Shown here: piece after piece, positions 20,309 to 30,247 of the stretch
Numbering within the stretch: the stretch's first letter is position 1
How the letters are laid out: each line of letters begins with the position of its first letter
Assembly: GCA_903844635.1 (NCBI GenBank)
Contig: CAIMUF010000059.1
Location: 62,001-126,000 of the forward strand
DNA from: an uncultured Sulfuricurvum sp.
GTDB lineage: Bacteria; Campylobacterota; Campylobacteria; Campylobacterales; Sulfurimonadaceae
Direction: 5' to 3'
Length of the DNA stretch: 64,000 nt
Program-made: the position numbers and the translations under genes
The notes under the pieces: generated by a model
Seen by the model: only the letters and a program-made list of their open reading frames with translations
Databases searched by the model: none
Told to the model about the DNA's origin: nothing

Positions 20309-21175
20309 ATGATACCCGTCTCTATCTCTCAAAAACAAATTGTTCTTGATTTCTTTGCCAATGATATTAAAGTAGTCAAAAAATACTTCAATGCCATTGG
20401 TTTTGATTTCGATGAACGTTTTCGTTTTGATGTTTTTAAAGAGTTCATCTATTCCGCCGCTGGAATGTTCAAAGACATCGACCCTACCATTTACAATCAA
20501 GAGCTTATCAGTCAATTCAACACCATTCGCTATTTAAATGAGAGATACAGTGACTTCGAACAGCGCAGCCAGCACGTTCAAAAAGTGTATATCAAAGATT
20601 TTCTCTGTGCTCAAGAATCTTATATGCACGAAAAAAAAGAGTTTGATACCCTAAAAAGCGAGCTGCAAATGCTCATTGCCAAAGAACAAGTCGTTACCGC
20701 TAAACGAGATCTTATGGAAAAGCAAATCGGGAATATTTCTCCGGAAGCTCGTAATGAATTCGAACACGAACTCAAAAAAATCCGCCGTGAACAAGTGGAT
20801 ACCATCCATTTTATCGGAACACACCGACAAGAACTCGAAGAGCACCAAGTCAATCTAAAAGCATTCGAAGATCTGCACCGCGAAGAGTTTCTCAAGTATT
20901 TTAATGAAATTAAAGAAAAATTAACCCACCAATATACCGAATCCCTCAACTATTTTGGATTTGATTTTAATGAAGCGCTCTTTCGTAATTCTGAACGCTC
21001 TCACGCCATTCAAAAATTTAAAACCGAGGCAGGAATACAAGGAAATATCAATCTGTGTAAATACGTCGAATATTATTTGCGGAATGTTGTTCCTGAAGCG
21101 TTGGCGGATGCAGGGCATAAAGAACGGCTTTTGAATGCGAAGCGATATTGTGAACAGAATAAAATGCGGTCCTAA
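20309..21175 (+). CDS. Coiled-coil protein of unknown function at head of pgl operon
   Basis: 288 residues, soluble, not recognised. A central coiled coil (about 80-200) is flanked by two short similar modules: KKYFNAIGFDFDERFRF (about 25-41) and ESLNYFGFDFNEALFR (about 213-228). No signal peptide or catalytic motif. It ends 6 nt before pglK, so it is probably cotranscribed with the glycosylation genes. The start ATG at 20309 has only a weak ribosome site. Function unknown. Confidence 0.7.
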   Translation: MIPVSISQKQIVLDFFANDIKVVKKYFNAIGFDFDERFRFDVFKEFIYSAAGMFKDIDPTIYNQELISQFNTIRYLNERYSDFEQRSQHVQKVYIKDFLCAQESYMHEKKEFDTLKSELQMLIAKEQVVTAKRDLMEKQIGNISPEARNEFEHELKKIRREQVDTIHFIGTHRQELEEHQVNLKAFEDLHREEFLKYFNEIKEKLTHQYTESLNYFGFDFNEALFRNSERSHAIQKFKTEAGIQGNINLCKYVEYYLRNVVPEALADAGHKERLLNAKRYCEQNKMRS

Positions 21176-21181
21176 TTTACT

Positions 21182-22879
21182 ATGAAACAATTTTTTTCTA
21201 AACTTTTTTCTATTCTTACTCGACATGATAAAAAATTTCTTATTCTTTTAATTTTTATCTCGATTGTAATTTCAATGATCGAAATGGTCGGAGTTACTGC
21301 TGTCTTGCCATTTATAAATATTGCTAGTAATTTTTCGGCTATTCACAGCAACCATTATCTCAATCACATCTACATATTCTTTAATTTCCACAGTGACATT
21401 GATTTTATTATTGCTACTGGAGTTATTCTTTTAGTTTTTTATTTTCTACGAAGTTTACTCAATCTTGGATATTTTTACCTCCTTGCAAAGTTTTCAAAAG
21501 GGCGCTATCACCTTATTGCCTATCGGCTCTTTGAAAATTATCTGGGGATGAGTTATCGTGCTTTCATAGAAAAAAATAGCTCTGAGCTTAGTAAGGCGAT
21601 TATTAATGAAGCTCAAAATATGACGGCTTTAATTTCTGGTCTTTTACTGATGTTAAGTGAAAGTTTTGTTGTAATCTTCATTTATTCTATCATGCTGTAT
21701 ATTAATTGGAAAATCACCCTACTCATCAGCACGATCCTCATCGTCAATGCCTTTTTTCTGATGATGACAGTGTCGCGCGCAATCAAAAAAGCAGGGATTT
21801 CTCGAGAAGAACACCAAAAAAAGTTTTTTGAAATCATTCAAAGCAGTCTCGGTAATTTTAAACTGATGAAACTCACATCCAATACTGAATTAATTCTTGA
21901 AAAATTCGACCAAGCCAGTTCAGGTTATGCGCAAGCCAACATCAGAAATGAAACGCTTTCTCATTTTCCAAGACTGTTTTTAGAGGCATTGGGCTTTGGA
22001 ATAGTTATCTTTATGGTTATTTATCTCGTAAACAAGTACCAAAGTGATATTTCAGGAACGTTGGCTCTTATATCAATGTTTGTATTAGGATTGTATCGCC
22101 TAATGCCATCTGCTAACCGTATACTCTCAGGCTACAATCAAATCCTCTTTTATAAAAGTTCCCTTGATATTATTCATAATGATTTGATGTACGATGCCGA
22201 ATACTTACAAGATATCCCAATCACGTTCAAACACTCAGTCAAACTCGATCATGTCTACTTCGAATATAATGAAAATAAATCCATTTTAGAGGACCTTTCT
22301 CTCACAATTCATAAAGGAGACAAAATTGCTTTTATCGGTGAAAGTGGTAGCGGAAAGTCGACCCTTATCGATCTTATCATCGGGCTTTATCGACCAAAAA
22401 GCGGAACGATTTGCGTGGACGATATAGCGCTAAATGAAAGCAACATCAAAGCATGGCGAAGTAAAATCGGATACATTCCCCAAAGTATCTATCTCTTTGA
22501 CGGTACAGTAGCTCAAAATGTCGCTTTCGGAAAATCCATTGATAATGTTCAAATCAAAGAATCTCTCCGACAAGCTAATATTTTAGAATTTTTAGAAACG
22601 CACCACGAGGGGATAGACACTCTCGTCGGTGAAGGCGGGACCAAACTAAGCGGAGGTCAACGGCAACGAATCGCTATTGCTCGTGCCCTCTACGGAAACC
22701 CTGAAGTTTTAGTCCTTGATGAAGCAACCAGTGCTCTTGATACTGATACCGAAGCCAAAATTATGGAAGAAATCTATAAACTATGTGAAAATAAAACTCT
22801 CATTATTATCGCTCATCGGCTCAGTACGGTAGAAGGGTGTGGAAAAGTTTATAGGATTGAGAGCACTAAAATATCATGA
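21182..22879 (+). CDS. pglK: ABC-type lipid-linked oligosaccharide flippase
   Basis: Half-size ABC exporter, 565 residues: six membrane helices (about 1-310), then an ATPase domain with Walker A GESGSGKSTLID, signature LSGGQRQRIAIARAL, Walker B VLVLDEATSALD and H-loop IIIAHRLST. The membrane part matches Campylobacter PglK in family landmarks such as KFSKGRYHLIAYR. It would flip the undecaprenyl-PP-linked glycan to the periplasm for PglB. It overlaps the next gene by ATGA. Confidence 0.93.
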   Translation: MKQFFSKLFSILTRHDKKFLILLIFISIVISMIEMVGVTAVLPFINIASNFSAIHSNHYLNHIYIFFNFHSDIDFIIATGVILLVFYFLRSLLNLGYFYLLAKFSKGRYHLIAYRLFENYLGMSYRAFIEKNSSELSKAIINEAQNMTALISGLLLMLSESFVVIFIYSIMLYINWKITLLISTILIVNAFFLMMTVSRAIKKAGISREEHQKKFFEIIQSSLGNFKLMKLTSNTELILEKFDQASSGYAQANIRNETLSHFPRLFLEALGFGIVIFMVIYLVNKYQSDISGTLALISMFVLGLYRLMPSANRILSGYNQILFYKSSLDIIHNDLMYDAEYLQDIPITFKHSVKLDHVYFEYNENKSILEDLSLTIHKGDKIAFIGESGSGKSTLIDLIIGLYRPKSGTICVDDIALNESNIKAWRSKIGYIPQSIYLFDGTVAQNVAFGKSIDNVQIKESLRQANILEFLETHHEGIDTLVGEGGTKLSGGQRQRIAIARALYGNPEVLVLDEATSALDTDTEAKIMEEIYKLCENKTLIIIAHRLSTVEGCGKVYRIESTKIS

Positions 22880-23844
22880 TTCCAAACCCACTTTTATCCA
22901 TTACGATGCCTACCTACAATCGAGCTGATTTTTTAAATTATTCTCTTGAAGTGCATATCCCTTTGGTGAGAGAGCATGCTGTACAAATTTATATTTCTGA
23001 TAATGCTTCGACAGACACCACCAAAAAGATTGTTGAAAAATGGCAAAAAGAATACCCATTAATCCACTATTTTTGTAATGAGTGTAATGTAGGTGAAATA
23101 AATTTTGAAATCGCTCTGAAACTTCCTTCAACAGAATATGTTTGGCTTTTGGGGGATACGTATCAAATTCCCCCTGATGGGATCAGCTGCCTTATGGATA
23201 TTTTGGAAAAAAAGAATCACTATGACGCTATTATTGTTGACGTTATAAAGCGTGCATCCGATATACCTCAACAAGAGTATTCCAATCAAAATAAATTATT
23301 GTCTGATCTAGGATGGCATATGACGTGCCTTGCTAGCCTTATTTATACTAAAAAACTTATCCTTCACGCTAATTTTGAACGCTATTATGATACATATTTT
23401 ATACAAACAGGAATTATCTTTGAATACATAGCAAAGAAAGATTTTTTAATTTATTGGGAATCAAACATTTCAGTCAAAGCGCTTGAACACCCAAAATTAT
23501 TACCTAAAAAGAGTTGGCAGCATCAATCCATTGTCTTTGATATCGCTTGTATTTCTTGGATAAACTTTATTTTTTCTCTCCCCTCTTCTTACGATTTAGA
23601 GATAAAATTACAATGTATTTTGGATCATGGCGATAAATCAGGACTGTTTTCACAGAAAAATCTTTTCTATTTAAGAAAACTCAATATTCTGAACTACTCT
23701 AGCTATAAAAAATATGCTCGTTATTTTCCATTCACTCTTAAGTATCCCTCATATATCATCGTATTCATCAGTATATTGCCTCAAAAAAGTTATGATTTTT
23801 TAAAATTTATTAAAAATAGATGTTGTACTGCCGATGCAAAATAA
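22876..23844 (+). CDS. Family 2 glycosyltransferase
   Basis: 322 residues. GT-A fold start LLSITMPTYNRADFLNYSL with the YISDNASTD segment; the usual DxD appears replaced near LLGDTYQIP. No true membrane anchor, but a basic, aromatic C-terminus may touch the membrane. Very AT-rich. It adds one sugar to the lipid-linked glycan, identity unknown; it has no counterpart in the C. jejuni pgl locus. Coupled to pglK and to the next gene by overlaps. Confidence 0.82.
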   Translation: MIPNPLLSITMPTYNRADFLNYSLEVHIPLVREHAVQIYISDNASTDTTKKIVEKWQKEYPLIHYFCNECNVGEINFEIALKLPSTEYVWLLGDTYQIPPDGISCLMDILEKKNHYDAIIVDVIKRASDIPQQEYSNQNKLLSDLGWHMTCLASLIYTKKLILHANFERYYDTYFIQTGIIFEYIAKKDFLIYWESNISVKALEHPKLLPKKSWQHQSIVFDIACISWINFIFSLPSSYDLEIKLQCILDHGDKSGLFSQKNLFYLRKLNILNYSSYKKYARYFPFTLKYPSYIIVFISILPQKSYDFLKFIKNRCCTADAK

Positions 23845-24778
23845 TCTTGTCTCTATCGCTATGGCGACCTACAATGGTGAACAGTTTATTGCCAAACAAC
23901 TTGATTCGATACTTGCACAGTCCTATAAAAATTTAGAAATTGTTATTTGCGATGACCGATCAAGCGACTCCACTCCTGCGATTCTTAAAAATTATGTCAT
24001 GCAGGATCGAAGAATCAAACTTTTTTTCAATACCGAAAATCTCGGCCTCGTCAAAAACTTCGAACAAGCCCTCTTGTTATGTAGCGGAGACTATATCGCC
24101 TTTTCTGATCAAGATGATCTTTGGGAAAAAGAGAAGATTTCATCCCTGCTTCAGGAGATAGGAGAATTTTCGCTTATCCATTCGGATGCGTCCTTGATCA
24201 ACACCGATGGGGAAATATTTGCCCGTTCCTACTCACGCTATTCGCGCAAAATCCTCGGCAAAGATATCTATTCGTATCTCCTACACAACAACGTAACCGG
24301 ATGCACAGCGCTGTTTTCCCGAAAACTTCTGGAACACGCGCTCCCATTTCCGGACCATATTTTCGTTCACGACTGGTGGCTAACGCTATGTGCCTATAAA
24401 TTTGGCGGTATTACCTACGTCGACGAGCCGCTTATCCGATACCGTCAGCACGGACGCAATCAGATCGGCGCAGCCGACGCACGCAAAATTCACCCTTTCA
24501 ATGCACGGGAAAAAGCATACAAAAAAACATTGATGTTTATGAAAACCCTTATGAACGTTTCCTTTTTTTCATCACAAGAAAAAAAATTTATTACAGAAGC
24601 ACACTCCTATTTTTCAGAATTCTTCTCAAATCGTTTAAGACCACGCTCCTTTCTTTTTCATTTGCGCTATTTTAACTATTTCAATGAAGGAAAACCATTT
24701 TTATACAAACTCATTGGGCTTTTTTTATCCTTCTTCGGAGATAAAATCCAACGACTGATGTGGAGGTACCGCACATGA
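23834..24778 (+). CDS. Family 2 glycosyltransferase with GC-rich mosaic core
   Basis: 314 residues. SIAMATYNGEQFIAKQLDSI at the N-terminus, ICDDRSSDST, and the DxD-type motif FSDQDDLWEKEK (about 95-106), typical of rhamnosyl/galactosyl GT2 enzymes; the conserved VHDWWLTLCAY follows. The middle of the gene (about 24155-24510) is clearly richer in G+C than both ends and its neighbours, which suggests a recombined segment. The 3' end overlaps the next start by ATGA. Confidence 0.87.
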   Translation: MQNNLVSIAMATYNGEQFIAKQLDSILAQSYKNLEIVICDDRSSDSTPAILKNYVMQDRRIKLFFNTENLGLVKNFEQALLLCSGDYIAFSDQDDLWEKEKISSLLQEIGEFSLIHSDASLINTDGEIFARSYSRYSRKILGKDIYSYLLHNNVTGCTALFSRKLLEHALPFPDHIFVHDWWLTLCAYKFGGITYVDEPLIRYRQHGRNQIGAADARKIHPFNAREKAYKKTLMFMKTLMNVSFFSSQEKKFITEAHSYFSEFFSNRLRPRSFLFHLRYFNYFNEGKPFLYKLIGLFLSFFGDKIQRLMWRYRT

Positions 24779-25833
24779 CTAATCTCTCATTCTTCACAAA
24801 ATATTCAACCCAGGGCGCGACTAGCCGTTATAGGAGTTTTTCATTTGCCTCCCGTTTAGCCGAGCTAAATTACAACCTTGAAATTTACTCTTTCATGGAT
24901 ATTTATTATCTTTCAAATCTCTTTGCTAAAAAACCAAAAAACAAGTGGCGAATTTTCCTGTCTTATTGTCAGCGGCTTTTCGCTGTGTTACGATCTTCAG
25001 ACAACATAATTATCGAACGAGAGCTTTTCCCCTATCTTCCGTATGAATTCGAAAAATTGTTTCTGCGTAATAAACGATATATTCTGGATTTCGATGACAA
25101 TGTCTGGGAAGATTATCGTGGAAAACTATTGCTAGATGGAAAATATGATCATCTTGTTAAAAATGCCGCCGGAGTTATTGTTGGTAATCATTATTTAGAA
25201 CACTATGTAAAAAAACTAAATGATACTGTGATTACAATTCCGACAGTAATCAATCTTGACCACTACCAACCGGATAAGTCTGTACAAAAATTTGACCGCT
25301 TTTCACTCGTATGGATCGGCAGCAGCGTAACCTATCGTTACATAAAATCGTTTTCTCCGATGTTTCAACAACTCTCAAAACTAATCGATTTTGACCTCAT
25401 CATTATCGCATCCAGACAACTTGAAATCGAAAAAATCGAGGGTGTATCAATGAAATTTTATGACTGGTCTAGTGAAACTGAAACAGTTCTTTTACAACAA
25501 TGTCATGTAGGGATTATGCCTTTGGACAACGACGATTTTAGTCAGGGGAAATCAGGATTTAAACTTATTCAGTACCAAGCTGCAGGGCTGCCTATGATTG
25601 CTTCCCCTATCGGTGAAAACACTCATATTATTACAGACACAATAAATGGATATTTAGTATCTAGCACATCCGAATGGGTCACTGCCGTACAAAGCCTCGC
25701 ATCCGATACGGAACTTTATAACCGTATGTCTACTGCATCAAAAGAGAAGAGTTGTCAATATTCTTTTCAACATTACTTTCCAATTTATAAACAATTCATA
25801 GATACCACATTTAACGAGACGAGCGCTCAATGA
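24775..25833 (+). CDS. GT-B-type glycosyltransferase (GT4-like)
   Basis: 352 residues from the ATG at 24775, eight bases after GGAGG; an upstream GTG at 24760 overlaps that site and is less likely. N-terminal region with GATSRYRSFSFA, an LDFDDNVWEDY segment also seen in several GT4 proteins, and a C-terminal nucleotide-sugar domain with GIMPLDNDDFSQGKSGFKLIQ and SPIGEN. No membrane helix. Its sugar donor is unknown; it is an addition compared with the C. jejuni locus. Confidence 0.83.
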   Translation: MTNLSFFTKYSTQGATSRYRSFSFASRLAELNYNLEIYSFMDIYYLSNLFAKKPKNKWRIFLSYCQRLFAVLRSSDNIIIERELFPYLPYEFEKLFLRNKRYILDFDDNVWEDYRGKLLLDGKYDHLVKNAAGVIVGNHYLEHYVKKLNDTVITIPTVINLDHYQPDKSVQKFDRFSLVWIGSSVTYRYIKSFSPMFQQLSKLIDFDLIIIASRQLEIEKIEGVSMKFYDWSSETETVLLQQCHVGIMPLDNDDFSQGKSGFKLIQYQAAGLPMIASPIGENTHIITDTINGYLVSSTSEWVTAVQSLASDTELYNRMSTASKEKSCQYSFQHYFPIYKQFIDTTFNETSAQ

Positions 25834-26939
25834 CATTCGGCTTTCTCTCCCACCTCGACCTCAACCTTTGGCTCTTTCGCCTCCCCATCATGCAGGAACT
25901 GGTACGTCAACGGCATACGGTGTATGCGATATGTCCTCCGGGTGAAAAAAGTGATGATTTTACACGTCATGGGATTACTCACATCTCGTATGACATAAGC
26001 CGATCTAGTCTTAATCCGATTAAAGAGCTCCAAGCCATTCGAAATATCTATACTGCCATCCAACCGCTCAATCTCGATATCCTCCATACCTTTACTGCTA
26101 AGCCCAATATCTATGGAACACTTGCGGGAAAATTGGCAAAAATTCCTCGCATTATCAACCTCGTAGAGGGATTGGGGAGTTTTTATCTTGAGAATGATCT
26201 CAAAAGTCGCATCGTACGGACGGTGATTGAATTTTTTTACACCCAAATTTTCAAACTCTCCGATACCGTTATGTTTGTAAATCATGATGATCCAGCCTAT
26301 CTGATATCCAAAAGCATTGTCTCACCCAAAAAAGTTTTCATCATGAAAGGAGTAGGAATTGATACAAATGAGTGGAAACCTTTACCAAAAGAAGATGAGT
26401 GGATTCGTGTAACGATGATTGCGCGTGCGCTTAAGCATAAAGGGGTAATAGAATTTATCGACGCGGCGACCATCCTGGGGAAAAAATATCCTGAGATTTC
26501 ATTTCAATACGTCGGCTCCCCAGATGAAGGAAACCGTTTTAGTATCACAGAAGAATTTATGAAAGCCCAATCATCCATAAACTATCTCGGTCAACAAAAC
26601 AATATTCGCCACATCCTCTCACAAAGTACTGTTTTTGTCCTCCCTAGTTATCGAGAAGGACTCCCTCGCACCTCTATGGAAGCAGCCAGTATGGGATTAC
26701 CGATCGTTACCGCCGATGTCGTTGGATGCAGAGAAACGATTGATCAGGGAATAACTGGGTTTTTGATTCCGCCACAAAATGCTCAAGTATTGGCAGAAAC
26801 AATCGAAATATTGATTATTAATCCCTTATTACGCGAAAAAATGGGTAAAGCCGGAAGAGAAAAAGCAATTCGCGAGTTCGATATCAGGGCAATTATTGAA
26901 AAACATTTTGAAGTCTATGGATTAAAATATGTACATTAA
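25830..26939 (+). CDS. pglA: PglA-like N-acetylgalactosaminyltransferase (GT4)
   Basis: 369 residues, GT4. The start [19 protein letters not shown], the [13 protein letters not shown] stretch and [18 protein letters not shown] with the conserved Glu-x7-Glu match the PglA family, which adds the second sugar to undecaprenyl-PP-diNAcBac. It starts inside the previous stop (ATGA) and overlaps pglC by 11 nt, the same order as in Campylobacter. Donor specificity is inferred from the family. Confidence 0.88.
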   Translation: MTFGFLSHLDLNLWLFRLPIMQELVRQRHTVYAICPPGEKSDDFTRHGITHISYDISRSSLNPIKELQAIRNIYTAIQPLNLDILHTFTAKPNIYGTLAGKLAKIPRIINLVEGLGSFYLENDLKSRIVRTVIEFFYTQIFKLSDTVMFVNHDDPAYLISKSIVSPKKVFIMKGVGIDTNEWKPLPKEDEWIRVTMIARALKHKGVIEFIDAATILGKKYPEISFQYVGSPDEGNRFSITEEFMKAQSSINYLGQQNNIRHILSQSTVFVLPSYREGLPRTSMEAASMGLPIVTADVVGCRETIDQGITGFLIPPQNAQVLAETIEILIINPLLREKMGKAGREKAIREFDIRAIIEKHFEVYGLKYVH

Positions 26940-27534
26940 TTTTTTTAAACCACTTAGTGATCGAATAGGTGCATTGATTCTCTTGATACTATTTGTTCCT
27001 CTTATAGTTATAACGGCACTTATTGTTTTACTAAAACTAGGACGACCTATTGTTTTTGCCCAAAAACGCCCGGGAATTCATGGTAAAACTTTTACTATTT
27101 ACAAGTTTCGGACAATGAGCAATGAATACGACAATCACGGAGAACTGTTAAGCGATGAAGCAAGATTAAAAGGAGCAGGAAAGCTCATCCGTAGCCTTAG
27201 TCTCGATGAACTTCCGCAACTTCTCAATGTCCTTAAAGGGGAGATGAGTTTTATAGGACCTCGCCCTTTACTCGTCGAATATCTTAGCCTCTATACACCA
27301 GAACAATCCAAGCGGCACAACGTAAAACCAGGGATCAGCGGATGGGCGCAAGTGAATGGACGCAATGCAATTAGTTGGGAAGAAAAATTTCGATATGATG
27401 TCGAATACGTTGAAAATATATCATTCTGGTTTGATTTAAAAATTATTGTTCTTACCATCTTAAAAGTATTCAAAACAGAGGGAATTTCCCAAGAAGGAAA
27501 TGTAACAATGGAGAAGTTTAATGGCGCCAACTGA
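26929..27534 (+). CDS. pglC: Monotopic phosphoglycosyl transferase (diNAcBac-1-P transferase)
   Basis: 201 residues, the minimal monotopic PGT. N-terminal reentrant membrane helix (about 12-38), then [19 protein letters not shown], the catalytic Asp-Glu dyad in [19 protein letters not shown] and GPRPLL. It links phospho-diNAcBac to undecaprenyl phosphate, starting the glycan. Size equals C. jejuni PglC (200). Confidence 0.95.
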   Translation: MYINFFKPLSDRIGALILLILFVPLIVITALIVLLKLGRPIVFAQKRPGIHGKTFTIYKFRTMSNEYDNHGELLSDEARLKGAGKLIRSLSLDELPQLLNVLKGEMSFIGPRPLLVEYLSLYTPEQSKRHNVKPGISGWAQVNGRNAISWEEKFRYDVEYVENISFWFDLKIIVLTILKVFKTEGISQEGNVTMEKFNGAN

Positions 27535-28138
27535 CATCTTCATTTACGGTGCAAGCGGGCATGGAAAAGTGGTTGCTGATATTATCCGTTGTTCCGGCCA
27601 CACTTTTGTCGGCTGGATTGACGATAAACCAAGCACAAATGCTTTTACTTGGGAACAGTTTTGTTCCCTCCATCCGCATGCTACTATTGCTCTTGGGATT
27701 GGAGAGAACACAGCACGAGAAGGTATTGCCAAAAGAGTCCTGGATGCCGGCTATTTACTACCCATTTTAATCCATCCAAGCGCGATCATTTCAGATTCGG
27801 CGAACATCAAAATGGGGAGCGTCATTATGCCTCTCGCTGTTGTTAATGCCGATGCTCTAATCGGTGAGGGGTGTATTGTAAACAGTGGTGCGATTGTTGA
27901 GCATGATTGTATTCTCGAAAACTATGTCCACATTTCTCCTAATGCTACATTAGCAGGCGGTGTCCACATCAAAAAAAGCACTCACATCGGAATGGGGGCA
28001 CTGATCCTCCAAAACATAACAGTAGGCGTAAATTCCATCGTTGCTGCTGGAAGTGTAGTAACAAAAGATATCTCGAACAACGTTCTCGTAGCAGGTATTC
28101 CAGCCGTCATTAAAAAAATATTTTGCAAGGATAATTAA
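27521..28138 (+). CDS. pglD: UDP-4-amino-sugar N-acetyltransferase
   Basis: 205 residues. N-terminal Rossmann-like part ([15 protein letters not shown]) and a C-terminal left-handed beta-helix of hexapeptide repeats (about 90-195). The catalytic His of PglD is in SGAIVEHDC. Acetylates the 4-amino sugar made by PglF/PglE to UDP-diNAcBac using acetyl-CoA. It overlaps pglC by 14 nt. Confidence 0.94.
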   Translation: MAPTDIFIYGASGHGKVVADIIRCSGHTFVGWIDDKPSTNAFTWEQFCSLHPHATIALGIGENTAREGIAKRVLDAGYLLPILIHPSAIISDSANIKMGSVIMPLAVVNADALIGEGCIVNSGAIVEHDCILENYVHISPNATLAGGVHIKKSTHIGMGALILQNITVGVNSIVAAGSVVTKDISNNVLVAGIPAVIKKIFCKDN

Positions 28139-28141
28139 ACT

Positions 28142-30247
28142 ATGAAACTTCAGCTCCCCAATGAGTCGATCAATACAAAGACCGTTCTCCTCTTCATCCT
28201 GATCGCCTACCTCTTTGCACTTTCAATGCGTTATATTTGGGTCATGGATATCCAAGGAGTTTCCTCTTTTTATTGGAATCATGCGCTAATGATCAATACC
28301 AATGATGGGTATTTTTTTGCAGAAGGGGCGCGTGATATTCTTTCTGGTGCGCATCAACCAAATGACCTATCCCCTATTAATGAGCCAATCTCACTCTTAA
28401 CGGCATGGCTATTAAAAATAATTCCTGTCAGCTTTGAAACATTGATTCTCTATATGCCGGCTTTTATTGGCTCACTCATCGTTATTCCTCTGATTTTAAT
28501 GGGGCGCACGCTCGGACAAACGACTCTAGGCTTTGTTGCAGCACTTTTGGCAAGCATTGCTAACAGCTACTACAACCGCACTATGACAGGGTATTACGAT
28601 ACCGATATGCTTACAATTGTTTTGCCTTTATTTGCACTTTATTTTATGCTTTTAGCCATTACTCACCAACGAAACCGTTTTCTCATCCCCATCACCGTCA
28701 CTTTTGCTCTTTATCAATGGTGGTATCCTCAAAGCTATTCAGTCAATACTGCTTTATTGATTGCAATGCTGTCTTACACAATGCTCTTTGATCGCACAAA
28801 CCATCATTTTTATAAAATAGCGCTCTTTATCATTATCGGTATTTTATCCCTTCCAATATGGATTAAAATCACTGTTGCGTTAGCTATCTTTTCTTTTTTT
28901 CATTTCCGACCTGCTCTCGATCAAAAATGGTTTTGGGCACTGTTTAGCGTCATTTTTATCATCTACTTTGCAACAGGGGGGATTGATCCGATTTGGGGGC
29001 AGCTTAAAGCATACTTGATTCGAGATACGGTATCCGACAATGCCAACTTACACTTTTATAATGTCGCCCAAACCGTTCGTGAAGCAGGAAATATCCCTTT
29101 TACTGTTTTTGCTGAACGCATTAGCGGGCACACAATCACTTTTTTACTCGCATGTATCGGTTATGTCTTAGCAGTCATTGCTTACAGACCGCTGTTAATC
29201 ACTCTTCCCTTGGTAGGGCTTGGCTTTATTGCTATGTCTGCGGGATTGCGTTTTACTATTTATGCCGTTGCACCAATGGCAATCGGATTTGCGTATCTAT
29301 TATTACTCATCACTCAATCCATAGAAAAAAAATGGTTGCGCAGTATTGTTGTAATGGTTTTTACAAGCGTTGCTCTTTATCCCAACTATCTCCATATCAA
29401 AGAGTATATGACGCCTACGGTATTTACCACAAAAGAGATTAGTGGTTTAGATCAGTTGGGTAAAATTTCCAATGGAGAAGATTATGTTATCAGTTGGTGG
29501 GATTACGGATATCCTATCCGCTATTACAGCGATGTCAAAACACTGGTTGATGGTGGAAAACACAGCGGCGATGTCAATTATCCTGCAAGTTATATTCTGA
29601 CTCAACCCCAGCAAAATGCAGCAATTATGGCTCGACTAAGTGTTGAATACACCGAAAAAGGGTTTGAAACCAACAAGTCAAATGAAATTATTTCAAGTAT
29701 GCTCAAAGATTACAAAGCGGACAGTATCGATGATTTGATGGTCAATATCCAGCTCAACCCGCAATCGTTGCCCAAACCAACTCGAGATGTGTATCTGTAT
29801 TTACCGCTTCGAATGATGGATATTTTCCCTACGGTAACGTTATTTAGTTATTTGGATTTAAAAAATCCTGCTAATAAACCTGAACAACCATTTTTCTATA
29901 TGACCCAGTCGATTCAAGATACGGGAAAAACGGTTGAACTTGGTAATAACATTTCGATCATTAAAGAAAAAAGTATCCTAAAAATTGGAAATCAAGAAGT
30001 CCCAATCAAAGGATTTTATCAAGTCGGTTATGACCAAAAGATGAAGCTCCAAATAAATGAGCAACATTTTGCTTCTGAGGGTATGAATGTCATTTTCATG
30101 TCAAGTTATGGACGTTTTCTCATAGTGGATGATTTTTATTTGAATTCTGCCTATATTCAAATGTTTGTTTTTGATCATTACGATCCAAAACTTTTTGAAC
30201 CCGTACTCAGTGACCCAATGAGTAAAGTCTATAAACTAAAAGTGTGA
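28142..30247 (+). CDS. pglB: Oligosaccharyltransferase, STT3 family
   Basis: 701 residues, close to C. jejuni PglB (713). About 13 membrane helices (to about 430), then a periplasmic domain. Catalytic features: the metal-binding Asp in NDGYFFAEGARD, the second acidic motif GYYDTDML, and the WWDYG sequon-binding motif (SWWDYGYPI, about 455). Transfers the lipid-linked glycan to Asn in D/E-x-N-x-S/T in the periplasm. Central gene of the cluster. Confidence 0.97.
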   Translation: MKLQLPNESINTKTVLLFILIAYLFALSMRYIWVMDIQGVSSFYWNHALMINTNDGYFFAEGARDILSGAHQPNDLSPINEPISLLTAWLLKIIPVSFETLILYMPAFIGSLIVIPLILMGRTLGQTTLGFVAALLASIANSYYNRTMTGYYDTDMLTIVLPLFALYFMLLAITHQRNRFLIPITVTFALYQWWYPQSYSVNTALLIAMLSYTMLFDRTNHHFYKIALFIIIGILSLPIWIKITVALAIFSFFHFRPALDQKWFWALFSVIFIIYFATGGIDPIWGQLKAYLIRDTVSDNANLHFYNVAQTVREAGNIPFTVFAERISGHTITFLLACIGYVLAVIAYRPLLITLPLVGLGFIAMSAGLRFTIYAVAPMAIGFAYLLLLITQSIEKKWLRSIVVMVFTSVALYPNYLHIKEYMTPTVFTTKEISGLDQLGKISNGEDYVISWWDYGYPIRYYSDVKTLVDGGKHSGDVNYPASYILTQPQQNAAIMARLSVEYTEKGFETNKSNEIISSMLKDYKADSIDDLMVNIQLNPQSLPKPTRDVYLYLPLRMMDIFPTVTLFSYLDLKNPANKPEQPFFYMTQSIQDTGKTVELGNNISIIKEKSILKIGNQEVPIKGFYQVGYDQKMKLQINEQHFASEGMNVIFMSSYGRFLIVDDFYLNSAYIQMFVFDHYDPKLFEPVLSDPMSKVYKLKV

